Assembly (NCBI GenBank): GCA_965657085.1
Contig: CBFHND010000002.1
Span: 62,001-126,000, forward strand
Length of the DNA: 64,000 nt
Reading direction: 5' to 3'
Source: CBFHND01 sp965657085
Lineage (GTDB): Bacteria > Pseudomonadota > Alphaproteobacteria > Rhodobacterales > Rhodobacteraceae
In this document: piece by piece, positions 1 to 9,186 of the stretch
Layout: every line of letters starts with the position of its first letter
How positions within the stretch are numbered: the stretch's first letter is position 1
Made by a program: the position numbers and the translations under genes
Notes under the pieces: generated by a model
The model's database searches: none
What the model was told of the DNA's origin: nothing
The model's input: only the letters and a program-made list of their open reading frames with translations

Positions 1-85
1 CATTCTGGGCAATCAGCGCCTGCTTCTGGCCCGCGTGTACGGCCATCGCGTGGGACATCTTGAAGACATCGAGATTTTCAAACAT
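1..85 (-). CDS. flgB: Flagellar basal-body rod protein FlgB, N-terminus only
   Basis: The reverse complement from position 85 starts with ATG and reads MFENLDVFKMSHAMAVHAGQ, which matches the start of FlgB, a proximal rod protein (typically about 130 residues). Only 28 codons lie in the window; the gene runs off the left edge. A purine-rich GGGAG lies just upstream of the ATG. It is divergent from fliI, with 82 bases between the starts, so the two probably share a promoter region. The call rests on a short but characteristic N-terminus. Confidence 0.75.
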   Translation of the reverse strand, partial: MFENLDVFKMSHAMAVHAGQKQALIAQN

Positions 86-167
86 CGGGGCTTCTCCCTC
101 GAACAATTTCAACCAAGGCTTAACCGTGATTCCTTTAAAAACTGTTTTCAGAACTCGGAGTATTTTC

Positions 168-1523
168 ATGACCCACACCACCGCCTTTGCCGGCTTGCAG
201 GCTCAGATATCCATGCTCACCCCTGTTCGGCGCATAGGGCGCGTGGCGCGTGCCGAAGGCAGTACCTTGATGGTTTCAGGGCTCGCAGACGCAGCACATA
301 TCGGCGACCGCGCACATATCACCGGGGCAGACGGCTTTGATTTGACCGGCGAAGTTGTCCAGTTGTCCGACAGTGGCCTTACGATATTACCAGATGGGGC
401 GATGGACGGTATCGGCCTGAACGATCGCGTTACGCTGTCCGGCCCTGCGACTGTTGCACCAGACAACACCTGGATCGGCAGGATCATCGATCCCGATGGC
501 AATGCATTGGATGGCGAATCGCTGCAAAGTGGTGCTTTCCCGAGGCCTTTGCGGGCACATCCACCTGCACCGGCAACCCGGCGTGCCTTGGGCGCACGCA
601 TGAACACAGGTCTGGCCGCATTGAATACACTGCTGCCCATTGTACGCGGTCAAAGGGTTGGGCTATTCGCAGGCTCCGGGGTCGGAAAGTCCAGCTTGAT
701 GGGCAAGCTCGCCCAGTCGATGGAGGCGGATGTCGTGGTCATTGCAATGATCGGCGAACGTGGGCGTGAGGTGCGCCATTTCGTCGATGATATCCTTGGC
801 GCAGAAGGGTTGGCACGTTCAGTCGTCGTTGCGGCAACTTCGGATCAAAGCGCGCTGATGCGGCGACGCTGTGCCTGGACCGCGATGACAGTTGCGGAGT
901 TCTTTCGTGATCAGGGCAAATCGGTTTTGTTTCTTGCCGATTCGATTACCCGGTTCGCGGAAGCGCATCGCGAAATTTCCGTTGCTGCGGGCGAGGCCCC
1001 GGTTTTGCGCGGGCACCCACCTTCGACGTCCCACATGATCATGTCGCTGTGCGAACGCGCAGGACCTGGCACCGGCGATCAGGGTGACATCACCGCCGTC
1101 TTCAGCGTGTTGGTTGCCGGGTCCGACATGGATGAACCCGTGGCGGATATTCTGCGCGGTGTGCTGGATGGCCACGTGGTATTGGATCGTCAAATCGCTG
1201 AAAGGGGGCGATATCCAGCTATTGATGTCCTTCGATCCGTTTCTCGAAGCTTGCCTGCATGCGCGTCCGAGAAAGAGAACCAGACAATTGCGCAAGTGCG
1301 GAAAAGCCTAGGCGTATACGACCAGAACGCGATGATGATCTCGGCCGGGCTCTATGCGCATGGCAGCGATCCCGAGATTGATCAGGCCATTCAGCTTTGG
1401 CCTGCACTGGAAGGGTTTTTGGCAAAACCCGAACAACAGAATGTCGAAAACAGTTTTTCAAAACTGGATGTCATTCTTAGACGCGGAAAGGCCAAATCCC
1501 CAATCACCCCAGCCGGTAGGTGA
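168..1523 (+). CDS. fliI: Flagellum-specific ATP synthase FliI
   Basis: ATPase of the flagellar type III export apparatus, a homologue of F1-beta. The ATG at 168 is chosen because GGAG sits seven bases upstream (157-160); the upstream in-frame extension looks unlike FliI. The 451-residue product carries the Walker A motif GLFAGSGVGKSSL, the GERGREV segment and the LADSITRFAEAHREI Walker B region. Length is normal for the family. Its stop lies only about 23 bases before homology to an IS3 transposase begins, so its natural 3' neighbour has been lost or displaced, but the C-terminus looks intact. Confidence 0.93.
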   Translation: MTHTTAFAGLQAQISMLTPVRRIGRVARAEGSTLMVSGLADAAHIGDRAHITGADGFDLTGEVVQLSDSGLTILPDGAMDGIGLNDRVTLSGPATVAPDNTWIGRIIDPDGNALDGESLQSGAFPRPLRAHPPAPATRRALGARMNTGLAALNTLLPIVRGQRVGLFAGSGVGKSSLMGKLAQSMEADVVVIAMIGERGREVRHFVDDILGAEGLARSVVVAATSDQSALMRRRCAWTAMTVAEFFRDQGKSVLFLADSITRFAEAHREISVAAGEAPVLRGHPPSTSHMIMSLCERAGPGTGDQGDITAVFSVLVAGSDMDEPVADILRGVLDGHVVLDRQIAERGRYPAIDVLRSVSRSLPACASEKENQTIAQVRKSLGVYDQNAMMISAGLYAHGSDPEIDQAIQLWPALEGFLAKPEQQNVENSFSKLDVILRRGKAKSPITPAGR

Positions 1524-1545
1524 TTGTATGCAACCACCGTAAGGC

Positions 1546-2374
1546 GACCTTTTATGCGCATAAAGCTGTCGAGCGTGACCCCGCCCTGGCGTCGGCGCGG
1601 GCAAAGCGCGACAAGTCGGACGAAGCTGCGATCAAGCGCGTCTTTGAAGCCAGCCGAGGCCGCTATGGCGCTCGTAAGGTCTGGCACGTTTTGCGCCGAG
1701 AGGGCCGCGACATCGCCCGCTGCACGGTGGAGCGGCTAATGCGATCCCTGCAAATACAGGGCGTTGTGCGCGGTAAAAGGGTCATTACAACCAATCCCGA
1801 TGCGGCTCAGCCGTGCCCGGACGACAAGGTGAACCGAGCCTTCGTGGCAGAGATGCCAAACCAGCTCTGGGTTTCGGATTTCACTTACGTCTCAAGTTGG
1901 CAGGGAATGGTCTACGTGGCTTTCGTGATCGACGTCTTCGCCCGCAGGATTGCAGGTTGGCGCGTTTCGACTTCAATGACCACGGGCTTTGTTCTCGATG
2001 CGCTGAACCAGGCCATCTGCCAGCGTGCGCCGTCCGACGCAGATAAGCTGATCCATCATTCGGATCGCGGATCGCAATACCTGTCGATCAAGTACACCGA
2101 ACGGCTGACGGAAGCCGGGATCGATACCTCGGTCGGCAGCGTCGGGGATTCTTATGACAACGCTCTGGCGGAAAGCATCATCGGGTTGTTCAAAACCGAG
2201 GTGATCAATTTCCGAGGGCCTTGGAAGTCGGTGAGCCAAGTCGAGTGGGAGACCGTGAAATGGGTCGACTGGTACAACTCAGAACGCCTGCACAGCGCCA
2301 TTGGATACGTCACACCGCAAGAAGCAGAGGAGAAATTTTACGAAACCTTGAATGCCGATGAAAAAGCAGCCTAA
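1546..2374 (+). pseudogene. IS3-family transposase OrfB, N-terminally truncated
   Basis: Integrase-core (rve/DDE) transposase. Recognisable homology begins at TFYAHKAVERDP, which in full-length OrfB proteins lies about 25-30 residues from the start. The catalytic core is otherwise intact: WVSDFTYV holds the first Asp, HHSDRGSQY the second and DNALAESIIGLFKTEVI the Glu. The frame could be read from an upstream ATG at 1520 in unrelated sequence. Without OrfA there is no normal OrfAB fusion transposase, so it is treated as a pseudogene. Confidence 0.8.
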
Positions 2375-2401
2375 CTATTGAACCAAACACTCTCCGGAAA
2401 A

Positions 2402-2415
2402 CCCAGGGCGGTTCA
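2402..2415. repeat. IS3 right terminal inverted repeat
   Basis: CCCAGGGCGGTTCA reads TGAACCGCCCTGGG on the other strand, the typical terminus of this IS3 subgroup (TGA...TCA ends). It lies 28 bases after the transposase stop codon. The matching left end is absent. Confidence 0.65.
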
Positions 2416-2691
2416 AGGGGATAGCGAGAACGGATATCAGTGCGATGCCCGCTTTAGCTTGCACCTGGTCCCAGTGCATGGCGGCCAAAACCGCTGAAAC
2501 GGAGCGCCAGCGATGCTACGCAGCGTGACTTAACCCTGACCAGTTCCCTGTCTCCTGATCCTTGCCGAGGTCACAACGGATTGGCCGATAACCGGCACCG
2601 ACAGACGCAGATCACTTAATAAGCTCAGCAGATCCGGTGGCCTCGTTCTTCCGGACAGGCACAGGCCTTCCACTCCTGCCGCTAGACCAAT
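2416..2691. other. Intergenic stretch, no gene recognised
   Basis: This lies between the IS3 right end and the last codon of the TRAP large permease. No convincing coding frame, RNA gene or terminator is visible. It could be decayed mobile-element or flagellar sequence. Confidence 0.4.
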
Positions 2692-3999
2692 TCAGAGCGA
2701 CGGCAGCCAAAGTGCCAGTTGTGGAAAGGCGATCAGCAGGGCCACCAGAAACAGCGAGCAAAAGATGAACGGAAAAGCAGAGGTGTAGATCTCGCGCATA
2801 GTCGTTCCGGCGGGTGCCACCCCTTTCATCACAAATAGCAATAATCCAAACGGCGGTGTGGTAAAGCTGATCTCCAGGGACAGCAGCATGATGAGCGCGA
2901 ACCAGATCGGATCGAAGCCAAGCGTTTGTGCGAGCGGGAAGAAGATCGGCACCGTCAACAGCATGATCGAGATTTGTTCCATGAACATGCCGAGAAGTAG
3001 CAGCACGGCGAACATCACGAGCAGCATAGCCATGGGCGCAAGGTCAAAGCTGGTCGCCCAGGTCACTAGCCCCCGCGATGCCCCGGAAAAGGCCAAAAGC
3101 TGGCTGAACGTGGCTGAGCCAAAGACAATCAGGTAGGCCATCAGAGTCACCTTGAGCGCGCCAATGACCGATTTCTTCATCGCCTCCCATGTCAGGCACC
3201 GGAAGATCGCGGCCAGGATCAACACACCGAGTGCGCCAAAGGCGGCGGCTTCGGACGGTGTGACGAAACCTCGGATCATCAGCGCGATGATGATGACCAT
3301 GACGCTTACCATCGGGATGACTTCGCGCAGCAAAAGGCCCAGCTTCGACAGAAATGACATTGGCTCGACGTCATAGGCTGGGGCGGCTGTCGGATCGATC
3401 CGGGTCTGCAGCCAGATCGTCGCAATGTAGAACCCTGCCAGGATCAATCCCGGTACTACACCCGCGATGAGAAGCGCCGCCACATCGATCTGTGCCAAGG
3501 TTGCCAAAAGCACGGCCAAGGCCGAGGGCGGAATGATGATCGCAAGGCCACCTGTGCCAAGGATCGGGCCGATGCTCATATGCGATTTATAGCCGCGGCG
3601 GCTCATTTCCGGGACCATGAGAGAGCCCAGAAGCGCTGTTGAACCCATGGATGAGCCCGAGAGCGTGGAAAAGGCCGTGCCGCCCAGAACCGTGACGTAG
3701 CTAAGACGTCCTGGCAAACGCCCAAGCAGCTTGTCGATCGCGGTGAACATGCGCCCGCCAAGACCTGTGTGAAAGAATATTTCGCCCATCAGGAGAAATA
3801 GCGGGATGGGCATCAGCGCGTATTTGGTGAGCGCGCCAAGACCGTTGTTCAAGAGCTGCATCACGCCGCGTTCGCCGCCCATGAAAACCCACGCACCGAT
3901 GATATTGGCCGCCAGAAAGGCCAGAGCAATCGGCATACCGACCGCCATAAGCAATATGATCGTGCCGAGCAGAAGGCCCAGCGCCTCGAACCATTCCAT
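2692..3999 (-). CDS. dctM: TRAP transporter large permease (DctM)
   Basis: Large membrane subunit of a tripartite ATP-independent periplasmic transporter, the sodium-coupled permease of the DctM family. The 435-residue protein is a succession of hydrophobic helices, with the family features LLMGEIFFHTGLG near residue 70 and SGSSMGSTALLG near residue 115. Its ATG overlaps the last base of the small-subunit stop, so translation is coupled. It is the last gene of the leftward operon from the GntR regulator through the LeuC/LeuD-like pair, which suggests the imported acid feeds the enzymes of this island. Confidence 0.92.
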   Translation of the reverse strand: MEWFEALGLLLGTIILLMAVGMPIALAFLAANIIGAWVFMGGERGVMQLLNNGLGALTKYALMPIPLFLLMGEIFFHTGLGGRMFTAIDKLLGRLPGRLSYVTVLGGTAFSTLSGSSMGSTALLGSLMVPEMSRRGYKSHMSIGPILGTGGLAIIIPPSALAVLLATLAQIDVAALLIAGVVPGLILAGFYIATIWLQTRIDPTAAPAYDVEPMSFLSKLGLLLREVIPMVSVMVIIIALMIRGFVTPSEAAAFGALGVLILAAIFRCLTWEAMKKSVIGALKVTLMAYLIVFGSATFSQLLAFSGASRGLVTWATSFDLAPMAMLLVMFAVLLLLGMFMEQISIMLLTVPIFFPLAQTLGFDPIWFALIMLLSLEISFTTPPFGLLLFVMKGVAPAGTTMREIYTSAFPFIFCSLFLVALLIAFPQLALWLPSL

Positions 4000-4499
4000 T
4001 ATTCGTGTATCCCTGCTTCGCCGCTATGCATCAGCCTGTTGCCGAACACAAAGCGCGAGAATTCAACCGCCATCAGGCCGAAGGATAGCGGGAACGCGAT
4101 GGTCAGAAGCCATCGTGGATAATAATAGGCGCGGGTGTCGAAATCGCCCCGCTCGATATTGGTCAGAACCAATTCGGCCCCCTTCCAAGTGAGGATCGCG
4201 CAGACCAGCACGCAGGCGGCGGCCACTGTGCGGCTGAGTAGGCGGCGGGGGCCATCGGGCAAGGCTGCCGTAATCAACTCGATATGCACATGTCCGCGTT
4301 CACGCACCAGCCACGGGGCGCCCAGCATCGTCATGTACAGCAGGCCGTATTCGGCCGACGTAAAGAGCCATGCGAAAGGTTGCATGCCCAGATTGCGCAT
4401 CACCACCGACACGATGACCGACACCATGATCCACACAAGCGTCAGGCCGGATATGCCTGCCATGCCGTAAAGCACCGCTTTGTAGGTCGTGTTGATCAT
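3999..4499 (-). CDS. dctQ: TRAP transporter small permease (DctQ)
   Basis: Small membrane subunit of the TRAP transporter: 166 residues with about four hydrophobic segments, including an N-terminal helix near 10-32 and a central one near 45-60. The motif APWLVRERGHVHIELI near residue 80 is typical of DctQ. It lies between the solute-binding protein and DctM, and its stop overlaps the dctM start by one base. Confidence 0.9.
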   Translation of the reverse strand: MINTTYKAVLYGMAGISGLTLVWIMVSVIVSVVMRNLGMQPFAWLFTSAEYGLLYMTMLGAPWLVRERGHVHIELITAALPDGPRRLLSRTVAAACVLVCAILTWKGAELVLTNIERGDFDTRAYYYPRWLLTIAFPLSFGLMAVEFSRFVFGNRLMHSGEAGIHE

Positions 4500-4559
4500 T
4501 GCCAGTGGCTCCGCAGAAAACGCAGGCCCGCTGTTGATCCAGCGGGCCTGCAGGTTGGC

Positions 4560-5573
4560 TTAGTTGACCGCGTCGAGATCGTAGAAAAGCTCGATCAGGC
4601 GGTCATAGTTGTCGGTGCCGCCGGGCTGACCGGACATGACCTCTTTCATGCGCTCCCACGTCTTTTCGCGGGCCGCGGCAAGGTAGTTGGCCTTGGCTTC
4701 ACCTTCGAGAGACACGACCTTCATGCCAGCCGCATCAAGCGCGGCGAAGTCTTCGTCACGCTTGGCGCGCAGTGCGGCCACGCTGTCTTTCTCGTGCTGA
4801 ATGGCCACATCCTGAACGATCTTGCGCGCCTCTTCGGACAGCGCGTTCCACTTGTCGTTGTTCACAATCACACCGAGATCTGTCGAGAAGAAGCACGGCT
4901 CGATCCGGTAGTTCAGAAACTCGTTCCACTTCAGATCAATGAGGCCGATCTGCGTCCAGCCTGTCGCATCAACGACGCCGCGCTGCAGGGCGGAGTACAC
5001 CTCACCTGTCGGAAGGTCGATCACCTGCGCGCCTAGATAATTGGTGAAGAAAGCGTTGTAGACGTTGTTGCCGCGCAGCTTGAGCCCTTCGACCTCAAGG
5101 TTGCCATCGGTGTCAAAGGTCGGCTCGTTACGCGTCCACAGGTTGTAGCACACGCCGCTGTCAAACCAGCCCAGATATTTCAGGCCCATCTTCTCCTGGT
5201 GGATCTGATCGATGAGGGCAATGCCGCCATTTTCGCGAGTTTCAACTGCCGTCAGGTTCGAGGCGACCATGGCGTCCTTTTCCGGAAGCGCGCCGCCGTA
5301 AAACGAGCCGGGCGTGTAGACCATGTCCACAATACCGTCGCGCACCGCGTCGGGTTGCTGGAACATGCCGATTGCTTCGGGGCCGCCGCGCACGTCAATT
5401 TGCACAACGCCCTTGCCTGCTTCATTGACCTTGTCGACAAAGCTCAGGAAGCTTTTCGTGTAGATCAGCGTTTCGGGAAAGGCATGAACTGCCGAGATCG
5501 TCTCTTCAGCTTTTGCCACTCCGGCCACCAGCGTGGCGCCTGCAAGCAGGCTTGCCATCAATTTCATTTTCAT
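4560..5573 (-). CDS. dctP: TRAP transporter solute-binding protein (DctP)
   Basis: Periplasmic binding protein of the TRAP system, 337 residues from the ATG at 5573. That start is preferred over a GTG five codons upstream because GGAGG sits eight bases before it. A signal peptide (MKMKLMASLLAGATLVAGVAKA) is followed by a DctP fold. The segment VEGLKLRGNNVYNAFF contains the arginine that in family members pairs with the substrate carboxylate, so an organic acid ligand is likely. The substrate is not known; gene context suggests a dicarboxylate, oxo-acid or related intermediate. Confidence 0.9.
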   Translation of the reverse strand: MKMKLMASLLAGATLVAGVAKAEETISAVHAFPETLIYTKSFLSFVDKVNEAGKGVVQIDVRGGPEAIGMFQQPDAVRDGIVDMVYTPGSFYGGALPEKDAMVASNLTAVETRENGGIALIDQIHQEKMGLKYLGWFDSGVCYNLWTRNEPTFDTDGNLEVEGLKLRGNNVYNAFFTNYLGAQVIDLPTGEVYSALQRGVVDATGWTQIGLIDLKWNEFLNYRIEPCFFSTDLGVIVNNDKWNALSEEARKIVQDVAIQHEKDSVAALRAKRDEDFAALDAAGMKVVSLEGEAKANYLAAAREKTWERMKEVMSGQPGGTDNYDRLIELFYDLDAVN

Positions 5574-5657
5574 CGTGTCGTCCTCCACTGTTTTGAGGCC
5601 TACGCCTCTTTGTCTGGCCCTACTCAGAGCCGCTCGTGCCGTGTCAAACGGCCGTTT

Positions 5658-6269
5658 TCAACTCGCTGACTTGGGCCAAGCCCAGGCTGCGATTTGACTG
5701 CGTTGATCCTTGAACGCGGTGATGGCCGCGCTGTGTTGCTGGGTCAGGTCAATATCGTCCCACCCGTTGATCAGTTTCGTCGCCCAACTGTCATCAAGCG
5801 CGAAGCGGACCTGAAGCGATCCGAGCGTGAGAGTGCGGGCATTGATGTCGACTGTGATGTCTTGCGGACCCTGTTCCAGCGCCGCGTGAAACGCCGCATA
5901 GCTCTCGTCATCAACCTTGGCCGGTAGCAGACCGTTGTTGACAGCGTTGGAGGCGAAAATGTCGCCGAAACTCGGTGCGATGACAGCACGGATACCGGCA
6001 TCGAACAGCGCGTAAACCGCTGCTTCACGCGAAGAACCGCTCCCAAAATTACGCCCTGCCAGGATCACGGTCGCCTCTGGGAATATATTAAGCGGGAAAT
6101 CCTCGCGCAGCGCACCGGTTTCATCGCGGCGCATATCGTGCAGCAGGTAAGGTCCATAGCCTTCAGCGCGCGGTACGGACATGAAGCGCGCAGGGATCAG
6201 TTGATCGGTGTCGATATTTGCAACCGCCAGGCTGAGTGCCTTTCCGCTATGCGTCTTCCAACCGGCCAT
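5658..6269 (-). CDS. LeuD-like hydro-lyase small subunit (aconitase family)
   Basis: Swivel-domain subunit of an isopropylmalate-isomerase-like hydro-lyase, 203 residues. Motifs NIDTDQLIPARFM (near 18-30) and GRNFGSGSSREAAVYAL (near 72-88) are those of LeuD. The ATG at 6269 overlaps the LeuC-like stop (TGATG). Leucine biosynthesis is possible, but coupling to a GntR regulator, a TRAP transporter and a divergent catabolic operon favours a catabolic hydratase or isomerase such as dimethylmaleate, citraconate or maleate hydratase. That inference rests on context only. Confidence 0.85.
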   Translation of the reverse strand: MAGWKTHSGKALSLAVANIDTDQLIPARFMSVPRAEGYGPYLLHDMRRDETGALREDFPLNIFPEATVILAGRNFGSGSSREAAVYALFDAGIRAVIAPSFGDIFASNAVNNGLLPAKVDDESYAAFHAALEQGPQDITVDINARTLTLGSLQVRFALDDSWATKLINGWDDIDLTQQHSAAITAFKDQRSQIAAWAWPKSAS

Positions 6270-7675
6270 CACGCTGCCCGCCCTTCAAGAAGCGGGCGCA
6301 CATCTGTCAAAGCACCGGTCACAGCAGCGGCAGCGACCATGGCAGGGCTCATCAGGTGCGTTCGCGCCCCGCGGCCTTGGCGGCCTTTGAAGTTGCGATT
6401 GGTGGACGACGCGCAGCGCTTGCCTTCTGCTACCAGATCGCCGTTCATACCCACGCACATGGAACAGCCGGAAGCGACCCATTCGAGGCCTGCCTCGGTA
6501 AAGACACGGTCAAGTCCCTCGGCTTCGGCCTGCGCTTTGACCTGTGTCGAACCAGGCGAGATTAGCCCTGGAACTTTAGCTTTGCGCCCCCTGAGTACAG
6601 CTGCGGCGGCGCGCAAATCCTCGATACGCCCGTTGGTGCAAGACCCGATAAAGACCTGATCAATAGGTGTACCCGCCAACTTTTCTCCGGCGCGCAGCCC
6701 CATGTATTCAAGCGCCGCACGCGCGGCGTCGGCCTTTTCGGACGGCACATCGTCAGGACCGGGAATGGCCGCGCTGATAGGCAGCGCTTGCTCGGGGCTG
6801 GTGCCCCAAGTAACAGTGGGGGAGATCTCGGCAGCGTCGAGCGCGACCTCGCGGTCAAAGTATGCTCCCTCATCACTGGATATCGATGCCCAATCGGTGC
6901 AGGCCGCCTGCCAAACTGCACCCTTGGGCGCAAACCGGCGACCTTCGAGATAGGCAAATGTTGTCTCGTCCGGCGCCACCATGCCGAAACGCGCACCGCC
7001 TTCAATCGACAGATTGCATAGCGTCATGCGGCCTTCCATCGAAAGGCTGCGGACCGCGCTGCCCGCGTATTCAATCGCATGACCCTGCGCGCCGTCTGTT
7101 CCAAGCTTTGCGATCCAGCCAAGCGCAATATCTTTTGCCGTGATGCCCGCACCAAGAGCGCCTTCGACACTGATGCGCATGGATTTGGGCTTGCGCTGCC
7201 AGACCGTTTGCGTTGCCAGAACGTGGGCCACCTCGGTCGCGCCAATTCCGAAGGCCAGCGCGCCAAAAGCCCCGTGCGTGGACGTATGACTGTCACCACA
7301 ATTGATCAGCAGGCCCGGCAGCGTAAGGCCCTCTTCCGGGCCCAAAACATGAACGATGCCCTGATGCGGATCGGAAAGATCATAGAGGCGCACCCCATGT
7401 GCATTGGCATTGCGGCGCAGAGTGTCGATCATCCGCGCGATCTGGGGATCTGCGATTTTCGAACGCCCCCGCGTTGGCGCGTAGTGATCAACCACAGCAA
7501 AAGTGAGCGACGGCTCGGCCACGGGAAAACCACGTTCCTTGATCTTGGCGAAGGCGTGATGCGAGCCCTCGTGCACCAGATGTCGGTCAACCCATAGCAA
7601 CGAGACACCGTCGTCGCGCTGCAGCACCTCATGCGTCGCCCAGAGCTTGTCGAGCATAGTCTGCGGGGTGCGCAT
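6269..7675 (-). CDS. LeuC-like hydro-lyase large subunit, [4Fe-4S]
   Basis: Large catalytic subunit of an aconitase-superfamily hydro-lyase, 468 residues from the ATG at 7675, which overlaps the regulator stop (TGATG). Iron-sulfur ligands are seen in GSCTNGRIEDLRAA and GCSMCVGMNGD. GDSHTSTHGAFGALAFGIG and RNFKGRQGRGARTHLMSP are close to LeuC. With the LeuD-like partner it should interconvert or hydrate a 2-substituted malate/maleate. Its place in a catabolic island suggests it is a paralogue of biosynthetic leuC; phylogenetic placement would settle this. Confidence 0.87.
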   Translation of the reverse strand: MRTPQTMLDKLWATHEVLQRDDGVSLLWVDRHLVHEGSHHAFAKIKERGFPVAEPSLTFAVVDHYAPTRGRSKIADPQIARMIDTLRRNANAHGVRLYDLSDPHQGIVHVLGPEEGLTLPGLLINCGDSHTSTHGAFGALAFGIGATEVAHVLATQTVWQRKPKSMRISVEGALGAGITAKDIALGWIAKLGTDGAQGHAIEYAGSAVRSLSMEGRMTLCNLSIEGGARFGMVAPDETTFAYLEGRRFAPKGAVWQAACTDWASISSDEGAYFDREVALDAAEISPTVTWGTSPEQALPISAAIPGPDDVPSEKADAARAALEYMGLRAGEKLAGTPIDQVFIGSCTNGRIEDLRAAAAVLRGRKAKVPGLISPGSTQVKAQAEAEGLDRVFTEAGLEWVASGCSMCVGMNGDLVAEGKRCASSTNRNFKGRQGRGARTHLMSPAMVAAAAVTGALTDVRPLLEGRAA

Positions 7676-8475
7676 CAACCCTCTCCCTCGCTCTGACCAA
7701 TCGCAGGCTCCCAATGGCGCGCGGCACCGTGACCGACGCGGGTCAGCGGCATTTCAAGCCGAAACATATCCGGGCGGTAAAGGCCCGATAGGTACTCAAC
7801 ACCATTGCCCTCAACATCGCGCACCACACGGCGCAGCGAAAGAAGTGCCGAGCCGACATCGACATCAAGCGCCTCGGCCACATCAGGGCCCGCGAGCGTG
7901 GCGCTCACTGATTGATGCGCCTCTTCGATCTGCACGCCGCTGCGCTCCAGAAGCTTGAACAGAGGCGTGGTCGCAAGGTCGTTTTCCGAATAGTTCTGCG
8001 CGATCTGGGCAGGCACGTAAGTTGTCAGATGAGAGAACGGCACATCCCCTGCCAGACGCACGCGGGTTGCGATCTGCACCTTGTTATCGCTGTCAAACCC
8101 CATGGCAGAGGCCACGAAATCGGGCGCGCGGCCATAGGAAAAAGACAAGAGCCGAGCGGTGGTTTTCTGGCCCATCTCGACAAGCTGGGGCATGAGAGTG
8201 TTGAAATCCATCGCGGCAGGCCGGCCGCTGGACGGGCGCGCACGCACCTTTGTGCCGCTGCCTGCGCGCCGCTCGATCAAGCCGCCCTGCGCCAGCGCGT
8301 CAAGCGCGCGGCGCACGGTAACCCGGCTAACGCCAAAGGATTCAGCAAGCTTCTGTTCCCCTGGCAGGGTCTCGCCATCGCGCAGAACGCCACCGGTGAT
8401 CTGATCGCGCAAGGATAGGTAAACGCGACGCGCTTTCACCCCCTCTGGCAGTATTTGAACAGCTTCCGCCCGCAC
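7675..8475 (-). CDS. GntR/HutC-family transcriptional regulator
   Basis: 266 residues. An N-terminal winged helix (PGEQKLAESFGVSRVTVRRALDAL at about 38-61) is followed by a UTRA ligand-binding domain (from about 95), the HutC subfamily layout. It is the first gene of the leftward operon and divergent from the tautomerase-SnoaL operon, so it probably controls both and responds to the pathway substrate or an intermediate. A 15-bp perfect palindrome in the divergent region (8578-8592) is its best candidate operator. Confidence 0.88.
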   Translation of the reverse strand: MRAEAVQILPEGVKARRVYLSLRDQITGGVLRDGETLPGEQKLAESFGVSRVTVRRALDALAQGGLIERRAGSGTKVRARPSSGRPAAMDFNTLMPQLVEMGQKTTARLLSFSYGRAPDFVASAMGFDSDNKVQIATRVRLAGDVPFSHLTTYVPAQIAQNYSENDLATTPLFKLLERSGVQIEEAHQSVSATLAGPDVAEALDVDVGSALLSLRRVVRDVEGNGVEYLSGLYRPDMFRLEMPLTRVGHGAARHWEPAIGQSEGEG

Positions 8476-8577
8476 TTGCGATTCCTTGATGTTTCGGAGG
8501 TGAGCGTAGATATGTCGCCTCCAAAAGCAAGCATTAGTATTTCAAAAATTCATTTTTTTCCTCTAGCAAGATACGAA

Positions 8578-8592
8578 ATTTGTATTACAAAT
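8578..8592. promoter_or_regulatory. Candidate GntR operator, 15-bp palindrome
   Basis: ATTTGTATTACAAAT is a perfect palindrome with seven-base arms around one central base. It lies in the AT-rich divergent region between the HutC-type regulator and the rightward operon, 28 bases before the first ATG. GntR-family dimers bind such sites. Assignment is by position and symmetry only. Confidence 0.5.
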
Positions 8593-8619
8593 AATACCAA
8601 TTATTCACAGGAGGACGCC

Positions 8620-9186
8620 ATGCCAATCGTCGAATTGCATGTTCTTGAGGGCTACAATTCTGTGGAAAAACAACGGCTAAGCGAAGTTCTCACAGATGCG
8701 GTGCGATTCGTCGTGCCTGCCGCGCCGGAGCTTGTGACGGTGATGATCCATGACATGCCATCTGACAATTACTATCGCGGTGGCACACAGCGCAGCCCCG
8801 CAGCCGCCCGTCCGGATCCGGCGCAAATCGTGAAAGACTACCTTACGGCGATGGAGGCGCGTGAACTGGAAGCCGCCCGCGCCATGCTGTGTGATGATTT
8901 CGCCATGACCTTCCCAGGAACTGGACCAATGCGCACGCTTGAGGAGCTGATTGAATGGTCAAAGCCGCGATACAAGTTTGTCACCAAAACTTATGATGGC
9001 TTCGATGCGATGCAGGGCGCGGGTGACGCGGCCATCGTTTATTGCCGCGGGACGCTGCAAGGCGAATACCATGATGGCAGTACCTTTGAAGGCATCCGTT
9101 TCATTGACCGTTTCGAGATCACTGGCGACAAGATCACAAAGCAGGATGTATGGAACGACATGGCCGAAGTGAGGGCGAATTCATGA
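8620..9186 (+). CDS. Tautomerase-like / SnoaL-like fusion protein
   Basis: 188 residues from the ATG at 8620, with GGAGG at 8610-8614. Residues 1-60 resemble 4-oxalocrotonate-type tautomerases, with proline directly after the initiator Met (MPIVELHVLEGYN), the position of the catalytic Pro-1. Residues about 68-188 resemble the NTF2/SnoaL fold (QIVKDYLTAMEARELEAARA, then FPGTGPM). The first part could isomerise an enol/keto acid; the second is a small-ligand cone domain. It is the first gene of the rightward operon, and its stop overlaps the next start (ATGA). The fusion itself is unusual. Confidence 0.72.
   Translation: MPIVELHVLEGYNSVEKQRLSEVLTDAVRFVVPAAPELVTVMIHDMPSDNYYRGGTQRSPAAARPDPAQIVKDYLTAMEARELEAARAMLCDDFAMTFPGTGPMRTLEELIEWSKPRYKFVTKTYDGFDAMQGAGDAAIVYCRGTLQGEYHDGSTFEGIRFIDRFEITGDKITKQDVWNDMAEVRANS

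Larger units (their letters stand above)
1546..2415 (+). mobile_element. 5'-truncated IS3-family element
   Basis: Remnant of an IS3-family insertion sequence. orfA, the left end and roughly the first 30 codons of orfB are missing. The right end is present as a terminal sequence closing in GGTTCA at 2415. It abuts the 3' end of fliI and marks the left border of the accessory catabolic block. It is probably not mobile by itself, because one end and orfA are missing. Confidence 0.8.

Noticed and set aside
1500..1546. fliI truncated by the IS3 element
   Set aside because: The fliI stop comes about 23 bases before IS homology starts and the protein has normal length, so the gene appears intact.
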